Part shown: piece by piece, positions 14,546 to 27,500 of the stretch
Layout: each line of letters starts with the position of its first letter
Position numbering within the stretch: position 1 is the stretch's first letter
Assembly (NCBI RefSeq): GCF_033807575.1
Contig: NC_084707.1
Coordinates: forward strand, 12,014,550 to 12,078,549
Source: Cydia pomonella
Lineage: Eukaryota; Arthropoda; Insecta; Lepidoptera; Tortricidae
Reading direction: 5' to 3'
Length of the DNA stretch: 64,000 nt
Program-made: the position numbers and the translations under genes
Notes under the pieces: generated by a model
What the model saw: only the letters and a program-made list of their open reading frames with translations
What the model was told of the DNA's origin: nothing
Database searches by the model: none

Positions 14546-15441
14546 ACATAAAACTAGCAATAGATTTTTTGTTACTGTTATTGAAACTATCCTTGGCAGA
14601 GTATCGGTTTATGCTGTAACGCGGGGATGCGAGTCGTGAGACATTTGCGTCAGTGGCTACTGATTTGCGATAGCAAGACGTTAATAATATAAAACAAAAC
14701 AATGTATGTAACATATGGCAGGTAATTCATGTTTTAATTTTATTTAATAAGTGTGACATGCCGTTGGCGATACAATAATAGCATTTAGGAGGTTTGTCAC
14801 CACGACGTGTGCACGTGGCGGTTCATTGTTCATTGGAGACAAAGAATAAAAAAGTTGCTTGAGTGGCCTTGCCCCTTGTAGCCATTGGGCCGGTGCGATC
14901 GCCTTGTTGAATCAATAGACTGTATAACAAATTTACTTGAACAAATTGGTTTATTGTTTGATTGGCATTGCAAATGTGCGCTTTATTTAATTCCATTTAA
15001 ATACACTTACTTCCTTACTTAACTTTATTCTATTATACAAACGGCTATCGAAAACGTTGTCGACCTTTTATAGGAATGTGAGGATTAATAGTGATGACAT
15101 ATTAAGGACAAATAGAGGTCCGTAAGTAACCCTGGGAGCTAAGCATCAGAAACAGAATACGGGAGACTGTGGCATGGTTGTGCCAGAGGTTGGTGGTCAC
15201 AGCAACCATAATATAGTATTTTATGCAACAGTTGTATAAGAAGGGTCAAAAAAGGCGAGTGGCGTGAGTTACAATGTGAGCCGGAGCCGAAGGCGTAGGC
15301 GAAAATTGTAAAGGAATACGCCACGAGAATTTTTTGACCTACTTATACAACGTTGCATACAATATTTTTCCTACGAGTCAACAAAAATAAATCTTAATTT
15401 AGGTAAACAAATTACAGCAAAAGTAAGACGCGCGAGCATAC

Positions 15442-15507
15442 CTTGTTACGCGCCCGGCCCGCCCCGGGCCGCGGCCGGCTGGTCGGCGACACCTCCTCGT
15501 AACTCAT
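15442..15507 (-). CDS. Candidate first coding exon of a minus-strand gene
   Basis: In a sharply GC-rich island the minus strand reads ATG at 15507 and then MSYEEVSPTSRPRPGAGRAR plus Asn-Lys. This is 22 codons ending exactly at AAG|GTATGC, a good splice donor, in phase 0. Basic, Pro/Arg-rich N-termini of this kind are common in regulatory proteins, but I do not recognise the product. If real, the remaining exons lie below 15442 or beyond the left edge. The gene would then be divergent from the kinase gene. No continuing exon was found in 1-15.4 kb. An internal exon starting at 15513 (TACCAG|GGCCTC) is also possible. Confidence 0.4.
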
Positions 15508-16264
15508 GAGGCCCTGGTACTTGCTACTTGCTAAATTAATTTTTTGGACAGTTTTTCCTCAATTTTGGCCACCGTAGCCTACGGAGACTAACAAGCAACG
15601 CTGAGCGGTCTTCGTAGTCTATGGGTGTTGCTATATTACGGGTGTCACATGCCTGTTTCTGACTTATGAAGTAATTATTTTTACTATGCAACCAAATGAA
15701 TATTTTGTAAGTTGGCATCAATGCACTTAGTTTAAAACTGTATTCGTTTTGGTTTTGTTAGGTTGGTAGCCATTAATCGCAGTAACGTTATAGCGTATAA
15801 AAGCACAAGAGCTTTTATGAGGAATAGACAATATAGACTTTTCTTGAAATCTTTTATGTATGTTCTTATATTCGTGTTAATGAATGCATAAATGACAGAT
15901 AACAGTAGAGGAGTAGGAAAAACAATTAAACGAACGAATCAGTTCACTACCGGTGTCTAAAGATTGCAAGAGGCTTCTTTCTTTATGTAATATATAAGTC
16001 GATAAACTTTTTCGTTCGTTTAGTGGTCGTTTAGTATATGTATATGGTTGTATACCCGGCCTCCCCTACTACATACTAATGGGGAAAATACCTAATAGTG
16101 ATATTATTAGGTTATTGCCATTAGTATATAAGATGAAGGTACGAGTGCTTACCCTCAGTTAGGCTAATTCGATCGAGATGACATTGCTCTGTGCTTTTTC
16201 TTTCCTATAAACAAATAACACATAATATCCCATTACATATTAAATCCTATATCCTCAACAAATT

Positions 16265-16412
16265 ACAGGCGTAATTGAATTTTCGATATGTTTCCGATAT
16301 GATAATGATCTGTCAGTGTAAAAAGCGATCAAAAACGTCACTTTTGATATTGACAGATCAGTAGATATCATATTGAAAACCGATCGAATAATTAAAATTC
16401 GAATACGCCTGT
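16265..16412. repeat. ACAGGCGTA-ended MITE
   Basis: ACAGGCGTAATTGAATTTTCGATAT...GATAATGATCTGTCA pairs with TGACAGATCAGTAGATATCATAT...AATTCGAATACGCCTGT. Confidence 0.75.
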
Positions 16413-16787
16413 TAGTGGTTATAGCTACAAGCAACAAACATAAATACCGATTGACTCAAGTTAATGTAATGCACAAGAGCAGGTATACTCATAGGCAAAA
16501 CATTTTTATTTTGTAAACCTATACGTCATACGTAGAAATATTGTTTGTTTTGAAACGCATAATCACGCACGGCGGCGTACAGTTTTGATCTTTAATGATC
16601 ATAAAAATGTGCTGTTTATGTATTTTAAAAGTAAACGAATTACCCGTTGTAGCAATTAAGATTGGGCTACAGACTAGCTACAGATTAGCACATCATGCTC
16701 TCTGTGTAGGTATGTTGTTCATACTTCACGGTCGAATCTCCGCCTCATTGTCAAAAGGCTTATGGGCTCCGACGCGTACGTAATCTG

Positions 16788-16915
16788 AGTACAGTGACGT
16801 AAATCACAGCGAACGCTTCTCGAAGCGTGTCTTCGGCGCCCGCACTGCGCCGTTATGAGTGCTCAGTGAAAGTGGTCCGGCAACCCACGGGGTCGTCTCG
16901 CCGACACTCCCACCG
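16788..16915. promoter_or_regulatory. GC-rich segment with CRE-like TGACGTAA, possible promoter
   Basis: A GTGACGTAAATCAC site (about 16793) precedes about 110 bp of GC-rich, non-repetitive DNA with no long frame. It lies between the candidate minus-strand exon and the kinase exons, so it could be a promoter or non-coding first exon of either. There is no direct proof. Confidence 0.2.
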
Positions 16916-17398
16916 TGCCTAAAAATCTCACATGTTAATTATTTGTTGACATGGGACCACTAATGATGGAAAATATTTTGGTTACATATATTGAATTTCT
17001 TTCATTGTCAACTGGCTGCGTAGGTAATATAAATCCAATAAACTTTGATGATGTGCGAGTTGGACTTATAAAGCAGCTTTAGAACATTAAAATTGATTTA
17101 TTAACATTAGGCTTTTAGCACTACTTATCTGCAATCAAGAGCAGTAAAAATGGGTCATTTGTAAGACATTTCCAAAACGGAAATCCTCCACACACACATA
17201 CACTACTCACTGAGATGAATATACCATCCAACGGGATGCGTTTCATATTGCTAACTGTACTTAGTTCTGGGTCTTATTGCCAACACTGCAAATATAATAA
17301 AATAGATGATGCGTAATTAAGGTCAGAGCTTTCAGGGGCACTAATAATAAATTAGTGAATAAATACGATAGCTGCAGAGCAGGTTATATTTTCTGACA

Positions 17399-17662
17399 TT
17401 GGAGGTTTAGGAAATATGGTAAAAACGTCCTCTGTGTTGACAGTTACTCGGCACCTAAATACTTTGAAATGAGTTCAGGAGCACGATTTTGATTTTTATT
17501 TCTTGTTTTCGCATAAAGTACCTTCTAATCTTGGAGGTTTAGGAAATATGATAAAAACGTCCTCAGTGTTGACAGTTACTCGGCACCTAAATACTTTGAA
17601 ATTAGTTCAGGAGCACGATTCTGATTTTTATTTCTTGTTTTCGCATAAAGTACCTACTAATC
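17399..17662. repeat. 132-bp tandem duplication
   Basis: Two units begin TTGGAGGTTTAGGAAATATG at 17399 and 17531. They differ at only a handful of bases and each ends TTTTCGCATAAAGTACCTNCTAATCT. An inverted copy of the unit end (CCAGATTAGTAGGTACTTTATGCGAAA) follows at 17774-17804. Confidence 0.9.
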
Positions 17663-17809
17663 TGGCTCTACTCTGTCTAAAGTGACATTTGTGGTCCAGA
17701 AATATCACATTTGACAACTGAAAGATCAAAACCATAATAGTTTCAGAACAATAAATTGAAATCCGAATCGGGCGCCAGATTAGTAGGTACTTTATGCGAA
17801 ACAAGACGA

Positions 17810-20800
17810 GTCATTTGTGTTATTGAATACGATTAGACAACAAGAATACATTAACAATTTTAAAGATCGAACCAAATTTATATTACAATTAACACTACGG
17901 AGAGAGTTGTCATTTTTACTTTGACTCAAAGCTCGGGCGGGTTGGATTGAGAAATTGTTTGGTATTAACAAATAGATCTTTACAAATGTGCCAGCTTAAT
18001 CAAATGATCGCTGCAAAGATAAAAATGACTAACGTGTCATGAAACTACTCAATGTCAATGTGTAAGGCGTTTGTCACATTGGTTAGGTACATTGTGATAC
18101 AAGTAACAAATGAATAATCATCTGATGAATTTGTTTTACTAGGAGAATTTTAGAAAGTACCATCTTTAAAGAGTCTCCGGAAAACTCAGCCGAATTTCAC
18201 CTTCCCATACAAACGGAGTTTCGTTCTTATGTTAAAACTACGTGTTGGATTGTATACATATAGTACATAAACTAATTACATCACTAGATATACCTTATTT
18301 TAGTGTAAGTACAAAGTTTCAGTTTCAGAGCAATCTAGCTAGTCGTTTTAAAATGAGAGCGTAACTACGTTTGATGGAGAACTGAGCTTGCTGGGTACCC
18401 TTAAGAGGCTGTCAACACCCAATGTCCTTGAAATTGATGTTACTTAAACAGTTTTTTAAGAAAGACTATTTGTTTTAGTCACGTAAGAAAAATATATGTT
18501 CATATTAATTATATTTCAATGACCGTGGTTGTACTCGATACATGATTGAACAAAATCGGTTCGATAGAAAATAATTGCAAAGATTGGTCTTAAAATCACA
18601 ATTAAACGGTTCTATGTCTTTATTGTTTTGACTTATGGCTCTGCAATTAAAATCACAATTTCAAAACATTTATATCTAAACCGCTATTGAGTAAAATATT
18701 ACACTAATAATCCACTTTTTTTTATTTAAATATTTTTCTTATTATACCGTTGCCCAGGCCCAGTAACATGCGACAGTGCTATCTCATTTACTCCGATACA
18801 AATAGACAGTGTGCGCGCTTTAGGTATTGACAGCCTCTTAAGTGGATGCTTAATTTAATTTTTTATTTTTGGTTAGGAAAAATGAAGGATTTTTAAGTAC
18901 TGGCAGTTACAAAGAAAAAGGTACGTAAAAAAAAAGGTAAAGGTGTAGGTAGGTAAGGTCGTCATTTATCGATGTGTGGTGCGGTTAAATTTGTTCATGA
19001 ATGATTAGTGTTACTGTTTTAAAGAATTACTTTTATTTGGCTTCTTCCCGAGAAATTGAATACTTATTACGTTATCTTATAATTTGCTTTAGTATTGCAT
19101 TACGTAGCTAATTGAACACTTTTAGATATACATAAACAGCAATATTATTGCTGAAATAAAAACCGCAAGCAATAGCAAATAAGCAAATTATCTGGGTGGG
19201 TTTTACGGATAATTTTTTTTTATCAGTTGATTTTCATCAAATGCATCTCGTCAGGATCAGAAATAATCGAAATCAATGACCTTTAGTCAATGTTTTCTTT
19301 GGAACGTTTCGTTGAGCCATCATTAGGTAGTTAAATTCAAATCTCAAATGCGTGTTAAGGTCTGCTCAACTTTATTTACTGAATGTCTAAATTATGTTTA
19401 AGGCCCCGTAGGATCATGCTCTTCTTCTCTTTTCTCACTGAGCGTAAGCGTGAGCGAGATGGATGTACGTGATCGTGATCGAAGATATCATGTTTTTGAA
19501 TTTTAATTTGCTGTAAGTTTAAAATAAACAAAAAGGAATCGCTGAGTTACAAATTTTAAAAAGTGCGTTTTTGACGTATGCTCGTGATTTTTAGGGTTCC
19601 GTACCCAAAGGGTAAAACGGGAGCCTATTACTAAGATTCAGCTGTCCGTCTGTCCATCTGTCCTTCTGTTACCAGGCTGAATCTCATGAACCGTGATAGT
19701 TAGACAGTTGAAATTTTCACAGATGATGTATTTCTATTGCCGCTATAACAACAGATACTAAAAAACAGAGAAAAATAAATATTTATGGAGGCTCCGATAC
19801 AGCAAACGTGATTTTTTTGCCGTTTTTATACATAATTGTACGGAACCCTGCGTGTGCGAGTCCGACTCGCACTTGGCCGGTTTTTCTATCGAGCGAAAGT
19901 CAAAAAATCAGGATTCGCAACGCTGAAGTCCTTAGAGGAAATTCTCAAGAAAGCTAATTAAATTTTTGGCAACTGTATTGTTATCTAAAAAAGCGGTACG
20001 ATTTTTCGAAAACCCCGCTGTTTGAACCTACGGCACCTTAAATATATTTTTTCTAAAAACGAAAAATAGGGCAAGGAGATTAAACATATTCATTTGTTAA
20101 CGGTTCATATGTAAAGCGAATGGTTTGCGCAAGGGCTATCGAACAGGGCGCTATCATTCTCATCGTTTACTGGCCTATCTGAGGCGAAGCTGTAAGGTAT
20201 AATCTCGATTACAAATAGCTGTTACTGATGTTGACGTCCAATTTATGCTGGTTTTTCTGAGGCTAGCGTTCTGCGAAGGGGAGTGTATATATGGCTAGTA
20301 ATATGGAATCTTACGACACACTCGCGTCACGGGATCTCGAATTAACAAGTGTTACGCAAAATTTACACTCGGTTAAGAATACCGATGATATTGGGTTAGC
20401 AGGCCTTCGGGTTTGATACTGTGTATCTGGCAACAAAATTTATACATTCGTTAAGTCTTAATGTTATTGTTAAGTATAAATACGTGTAAGCAATGTGGTT
20501 TTGATCCGTGACAACAAAACAAAACCACATATAGAAATAATTGTTAAGTTATATAAACAATCAAATAAGTAAGTTGTAGGAAGTTGTAAATAAATAAACC
20601 AGTTAATTACCTACTTGTCGATAACATCGCCAAGTATTAGTGTAACCGTTGTAAATACTATTAAGTGTTTAAATTGTACCTACATGAAAGTGAGTTTTAA
20701 CATCATTTGTAACCAGGTAGATCACTAACTAGTTAGCTAATAGCCACTAAAGTTCATCGAACGGACGGTCGCTTACTCCTAGATTATAATTAGGTCACTG

Positions 20801-21507
20801 TATAATAATTGTTTTTGCAAATGTTACTGAAATAAACCTCCATAATAATGTGGGCTAAAATTAATAAATCGCTTAGGTCTTAATTGGCTTTATCGTTAAT
20901 TTGATTGAGCTCATTTGTTCCAGTCACTGTAGAGGTTAATACACAGGTCAAACGATCTAGACAACTGGTGATTTTGTATAAAAGTTTTTAGTTCTGTTTT
21001 TAACCGTCGAGAGGTCTCTATACGGATGGGGATTCTGTACAGGGATAGCGCCCAATTATCCAGTTTTACCACTCTGTTCGTGAATATTAAACTGTTCACT
21101 TTAGTTTCAAATAGCATTTGCATATAAATGGAACAAAACCGAAATACACCGTGTTGCTAAACAAGAGTAAACTTATCAGATGTCTAAGAATACCGCCGTG
21201 ACTCACGCTTTATTGATAGGTAAAGAAAAGCCGCGTATTTCTTTCCTCTGAACTTTTTGTAGATACAATTTATTGCTACGTTTACGTATCGACCGATACG
21301 ATACGAAACCTAACATCATTTTTTTAATTGCTACTCAATCGGTCTGCGAATCCTGGAATTGTTTTTTTTTTCTTTATTTTTACTTTGAGGCGGATACAAT
21401 AAAGATCACTCGTACTGAGGTCATAAATTGATCACCTTCATTTAGTGTTTGTTAGTTTTATAGTCCATAAAATGAATCACTAAAACAATCAGCATTGTTT
21501 TTTACAG
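17810..21507. other. No supported gene upstream of the first visible kinase exon
   Basis: The stretch holds one 'agggttccgta' repeat (19590-19886). A 42-codon ATG frame at 20291-20419 (MASNMESYDTLASRDLELTS...) looks protein-like but has no donor in the phase needed to join the kinase exon. The missing N-terminal kinase exon was not found here. Confidence 0.4.
19590..19886. repeat. 'agggttccgta' family dispersed repeat, short form
   Basis: It runs from TTAGGGTTCCGTACCC through 'tccgtctgtccatctgtcc' to 'gcgagtccgactcgcacttggccggttttt'. The arrangement is typical of a very common lepidopteran repeat. It lies 1.6 kb upstream of the first visible kinase exon. Confidence 0.75.
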
Positions 21508-24500
21508 GCACGGGTACATTTGGACGGGTCTGCTTATGTCGCGACAAGGCCGCGGACGAGTACTTGGCTATGAAAATCCTGTCCATGGCAGACGTCATTC
21601 GCTTGAAGCAAGTGGACCATGTCATGAACGAGAAGAACATCCTCGCGGAGATCAACCACCCATTCATAGTAAATTTGTAAGTGCTTGTTCATTCGTTTTT
21701 ATCAACCTTAAGTAGCTGCAACTCATGTGGAAAAGTTTCCAACAGCTGGCAGCATGACCCCACAAGTCGTTCGTTACTCCAATAAATGTAACGCTTGTAT
21801 AGGCTGTCAAAAAATTAAACCGTGTCATGGGATATTTACATCTTCCTTTAATGTGTTCGCCGACTTCTATCTACGGAACAAGCTAGTTAACATGCTAAAT
21901 CAGTGTCCATTTTTAGGGTTCCGTAGTCAATTAGGAACCCTTATATTTTCGCCATTTCTATCCGTCTGTCTATTCCTCCGAGGATTTGCTCCGTGATCGT
22001 TAGAGCTAGAAAGCTGTAATTTGGCATGGGTATATAAATCAATTATACCGATAATGTGTTAATAAAACAAAATTATATTTTCATATTCATGTCATGCATT
22101 GGCTCATCCCATGGTCAAATGTTAAGGTTATTTATGTATTCAAATTGTACCAAAACATTTGTTATTCTTCTGGTACTTGTAATTAAAGTACAATATAGAA
22201 TTGCTATCATAAAATAAATCACTGCGTGCCACGTGTCACTTACCTACTGGGATGGATCTTAGGCGTTGAGCCAGACCGGCTTATTATATCTGTAAGGCTA
22301 AGATGGTCGGCTCTTTATCATTTGTCACCATGCCTGTCACGTTCTAACAAGTAAGTAAGCGCGAAAGTGACGGGCATATTGACAAGTGATAAAAATGGAA
22401 CCATGCTGCCACCGCTGGATATAATATGCGGTGATGTTTAGCAGTGCGCTTTATAAGGCAAGCAGGTTATAAGTAATTAAATTGAGGCACTGCTTTCAAT
22501 TAATTCAAACTCGTGTAGATGCTATGGTAGGTCAAAGACATTTAGATAAAAATATGTAATTATTTAAAAAAGTATAAGGTTATAAAATATAAGTAGTGTT
22601 GAAAAAAAATGCAATAAATGAGAAAAAGGAGCAAAATGTACAAAATAATTCCATGCTTGGACCCTTGATTATTTAAAAGAAATAGAAAATGATTTTATGA
22701 TTATTTCTGTAATAATAGAAATTAGGCTTTTTATTTATTTATTATGAAAAGATTAATTATTACGCAGTCGTTTAAAAAGGTATGTCCCTAGATATGAAGT
22801 TATGCAAGACTGATGATTACCGGTCTTCCTGTGATTTTGTTCAAAGTAGCTAAGTCTATAATAAAGTAAAATCACCTGTTCTTGTAGCAGTAGTTTAATT
22901 GGAAATGAAATGTACAACACAACAACAATATTAAAACAAACAAGTCTACTATTAGGCCTAGGCCTAATCATGTATATCATCGTTGTGAGTTTATAGCGCC
23001 GAGCCTGAGCCAACTGCTTGCCGTGCCGTCACATTTCAATCGCATGCCTTGCTGATTGCGGTCTGGCAACTTATCGAACACACTTTTATTTGACATTACG
23101 TGCAGTGATCTATTATCATGCAATTGCGTACAAAGATTTCCTAAATAAACAAGCAGGGTTCAAAGGACATTACTTTAAATAGGTAGATATTTTGGCTCAT
23201 TATTAAAGAAATCAATTGAGACTCGGGCCTTATTAGGCTGGACACAATATCTCACGTACGGTGGCTGTCTGAATGCTTTTACGCTACTGCACCGAGTACA
23301 GCATCCAACTACAGTAAGTTCCCTCTATAGTTAAATACGTAGCGATAGACACTTAGGCAGATTATAAATGTAAGACGGTGCGTAAAATAGAATATTTAAT
23401 TTTCGCCTTTTACCAGTAAAGTAAACCCTTGTTATTCAAGTAGGCCTAGCAAAAAGCAATTTTAAATCGTCATATACAAATATCAGTATTTACATTGTAA
23501 AAATTAATCACAACAACTAATCTCATTCAAAAACACCTCTCACAGTTGCAATTTAAGTTGAATTATATTTTCTTTCTACAGCCACCGTGGCAATGATACC
23601 GTGGCAACGTGGCAACGTGGCATTCACCCAATAATTAAAAAAAATGTTTTAGTGAAATATCGTAACATAAGACATTTTATTTATATAATAACAAATAAAT
23701 ATTTAATTTATATCGTTTAATAATATTCTTGGATTTAATAAATGTGTAATGGCGAATAAAGTTTTTGGGAATCCAAACTCTGTGGTATGGACGTATGGAT
23801 TACGTTCAGAAATAAATTTATAAAGTTGGAAAATTATAAGCACTAGTTCGCAAAAATCAACTTTGCGAACGCTAAACAGCTACGTAAAGTAGGACTTTCA
23901 GAGCAACTGTATTAAAAAAAAAAAACATGTTGTATTGCAGACGGTGGTGGACGCACGATGACTCGTGTATTTACATGCTGTTCGACTACGTGTCTGGTGG
24001 AGAGCTGTTCACATATCTGAGGAGTGCAGGACGCTTTAGCAATACTACTGGTAAGTCATTTGTCGTCTGTTGAGAATCCTGATGTTTTAGGTCTGTTATT
24101 AAACTATGATTTATGGCTTCCCGTACTCAGCTATATCTACAACACAAAATGTTTCGGGACAACAGATGCGAACGAAAAGTCATGTGATAATTACCATATA
24201 TTATTTAAGTTGAATTAGCATTTTTTATTAACGATCATTAGTACGTCCCTAGGTGTCCCAGAAAGTGACATAAATCGAAATCGGCTGTTGCTCTGTCAGC
24301 TCGTTATCAGATAGTATAAGTAGTTTTAAAGATATTGCAATGTCAATTTTTTTTTTGGATTTTTACACCCGTGATACAAACACTCTTAATTTTATTATGT
24401 CTTTATTCTATTTCTATCACTACAAATGGTCCACAACAATAAAATTAACAGTTCTTTGTTACGCGGTAACGCGGACTAAAATGGGCATTGGGGTTGATTG

Positions 24501-27500
24501 TGTGAACTTATGAGCTACTCTGTCAGCCGTCTTTGTTTTGCCGTCGTATGTTTGGACACCTTGTTTAACGCTACATCCTTTAGATCATATTCATGGTAAC
24601 GTCTTGAGAAACTGATGTCACTAAAGTTTTACTCACTATCTAGTTAAACTATAACTAGTCGCAGGAGTAAATTAACTAGGTAATTACGGGAAGTCATAAT
24701 AACGCGGGCACTAATTTATTCATGTCCACTGACATTTGATTACGGCGATCAACCAGCGGCATGATTACTCTTACCGATTGCTCTAATTCGATATAAGTAT
24801 GTACAGTCAGCATCAATGACACATGAAAGAATGCGTCAAAAGTATCTGCGACCCAGGAATACTTATCCAATAGAGATTAATCTCTACATTCATTGTTCTA
24901 CATACAGATACATATCTTATTTTGTTAAACTGTTAGCGAATGGTAGATACTTTTGACGCGTCGTCTGATTCGCTACTTTTGATGCTGACTGTATATTTAG
25001 TATAAAAAGTAGATCTAGTTATAAAGGTAGATAAAAATCTGAAAATATTGATTCAATAAAAATGAGGTTGATATGATATCAAAGTATTTTTTTTGTGTGG
25101 AATATTACCCAAGTAAATAAATTAGACGAAACATAATATATATATAAATAAATGCTGGATTTACGCCAAAGTAATGTTACGTTGAATGTCCAGCTCCGTG
25201 GCCCGTGCAGCCACACACGATGCGATGATTGATATTGCAGATATAGACTAATTTCTAGTTGCATTGTTAGACTAGAATTTAACTAAATCATTTAAATATC
25301 CAATTCAATAATATAAAATAATATAGATTAAAATAAAAAAAATTAATACTGCAATTTATCATTATAAAATAAACTAAACTTAACTAATAAAATTTTTATA
25401 AGATTAAATTATGACATGGGAATACACGTTAATTAAAATTATATAATATATAAAAATGCAAGCAAATAAATGTTGGTACAAAATTTTGAAATTTAATACA
25501 TATTTTAAATAAGGGTTGTGGCAGTCAGTAAGTAAATGTGGCGAGTAAAATGTCCTTTACTACAAGATAGTTGAAAGATTATTGACACCGGGTTTGTTTA
25601 TGCCAAGTGTCTTGAATATTACTTTTCCTTGTTTTCCGATGTTTACTCTCTGTAATATTCGATCTAAACAACTTTAAATGATAATATATAAGTCACAATA
25701 AAAAACGAAATATCACAAGTCAAATATAATTTGTTTGCAGTGACGCTTTCTTTGACGTCATAGTTTTCACCTCGTGCCAGTAGATACGTCTTATCCGCAG
25801 ATCTAAGCTTAGTTTCGATAGTCGGAGTTGGCTCTCAAATGTACATTTCAGTCTAGTAATTGGCGCCTTTTGGCATGACAACGCAAATGGTTTAATGGCC
25901 GTAGTAATTTGCGTTTCAAATGCAGCGTGTACTGCGAATACAGTGTGTAAGTTTAGATATAGTTGCACTTGATATTAAATATAGATATGTATTATAACTT
26001 AGTATTCATGCAACTATAGTATAGTAACTCAGGAGGTAAATAATGAATTAACCCAGATATAGAGTCAGACCAAGACAAGTCTTCAACGATTTTGATAGCA
26101 CACGTAGTGTAAGTGTTATTTTAAACGTCTAATTTCTATGAAATTATGACTTATAAATAACACTTGGACTGCGTGTGCTATCAAAATCATTGCAGACTTG
26201 TCTTGGTCTGACTCTAATTATTATATTTCATTCACACTTAATCCTTGGTTGCCTGCGGTGTATTCACGCCACTACACATTTGTTTTAATATTTCTAAACT
26301 GCGTCTATGTGTGTAGTGAGCATCAAGAGTACCTAATTGATGAACCAATGCGCCGAAAGTGTCTGACACCCCATTAGTTTTACAAATAGAGCTACAATTC
26401 GCCTTCATGTACCCACATATGCCACAATGTATGTAATTGTATTATATAGGTATAGAGACATATCGCATTTTTTAAAATGGTTGGCTTGGCTAAAATGGTA
26501 AATATTTTTGATGCATAATCTCATTGGCTGCTATTAATGCTGACTGGGTGTATCCAGTAGTGAGGAAATGTTTTAAAGAAAAATTTGGGTATAAAGTTAC
26601 TACCTAATTCATTAATTAATATAAATGTATTATCATCCTCCTAATACTAGTCTTATCCTAGTATTAAAAACGTTTTTAACAAATAAATGGAAAATTATCT
26701 TAACGAATGATTGCTTCATAATTGAAACGTCTTAAATAATCAGTTCGTGATTGACGCAATTAACTTCACGCTACACCTAGTTATGCTTCTAACGCGTTTT
26801 AAACCATTCCACCAAACAAACATTAATCAGTTCGTTTGTGTCTGTATTTCTGGAGAAAGGACATGAATGTCAAAGCGTACAGAAATAGTCGGTCAGTGAC
26901 GCGGGCACTGCCATTGGGTGTTGAGAGGATTGTCGTTGTTTGTGCGTTTTTGTCGGCGATTTCCATAGTAGTTTGTCGGCAGGGAAGTAAACTGGCGATC
27001 ACACAATATGTCTGATCCGTGCCGTCGCCAGACAACGTGACGCCCGCGTGCGTCCTGCTCTCATTCCAATATTGTCCGTAGACTTGCCTCGTGCAGCTGG
27101 TATTTTTACTCTTGTATCCAACGCAATTTTTTGAACCACGAGTAGGGTTCATTAACGCTTAGTGAAATGTAATGTATATAGCAGGGGTCACCAAATGGCG
27201 GACCGCGGTCTGTATATTATTTTTTTACTTATTTAATAAACTCAAGTAAAAACGGACCACAATGGTCATTTTATTTTAAAAACTGGACCCCTGTAGAAAC
27301 TAATTGGTGACCCCTAATAGTGTATATGTATGTAGTGAAATAAATGTAATGTTATGCCTCGATAAAGTAGTTGGACAGAGATTTATTTATGAAATTTTCG
27401 CATCTGAATCATATGACGATAACACTATTTCTCTATAAGAAGGTATAAAATCAAAATATATATTATATTAAATAAAAACTATCTATCAATTTCAAACCAA

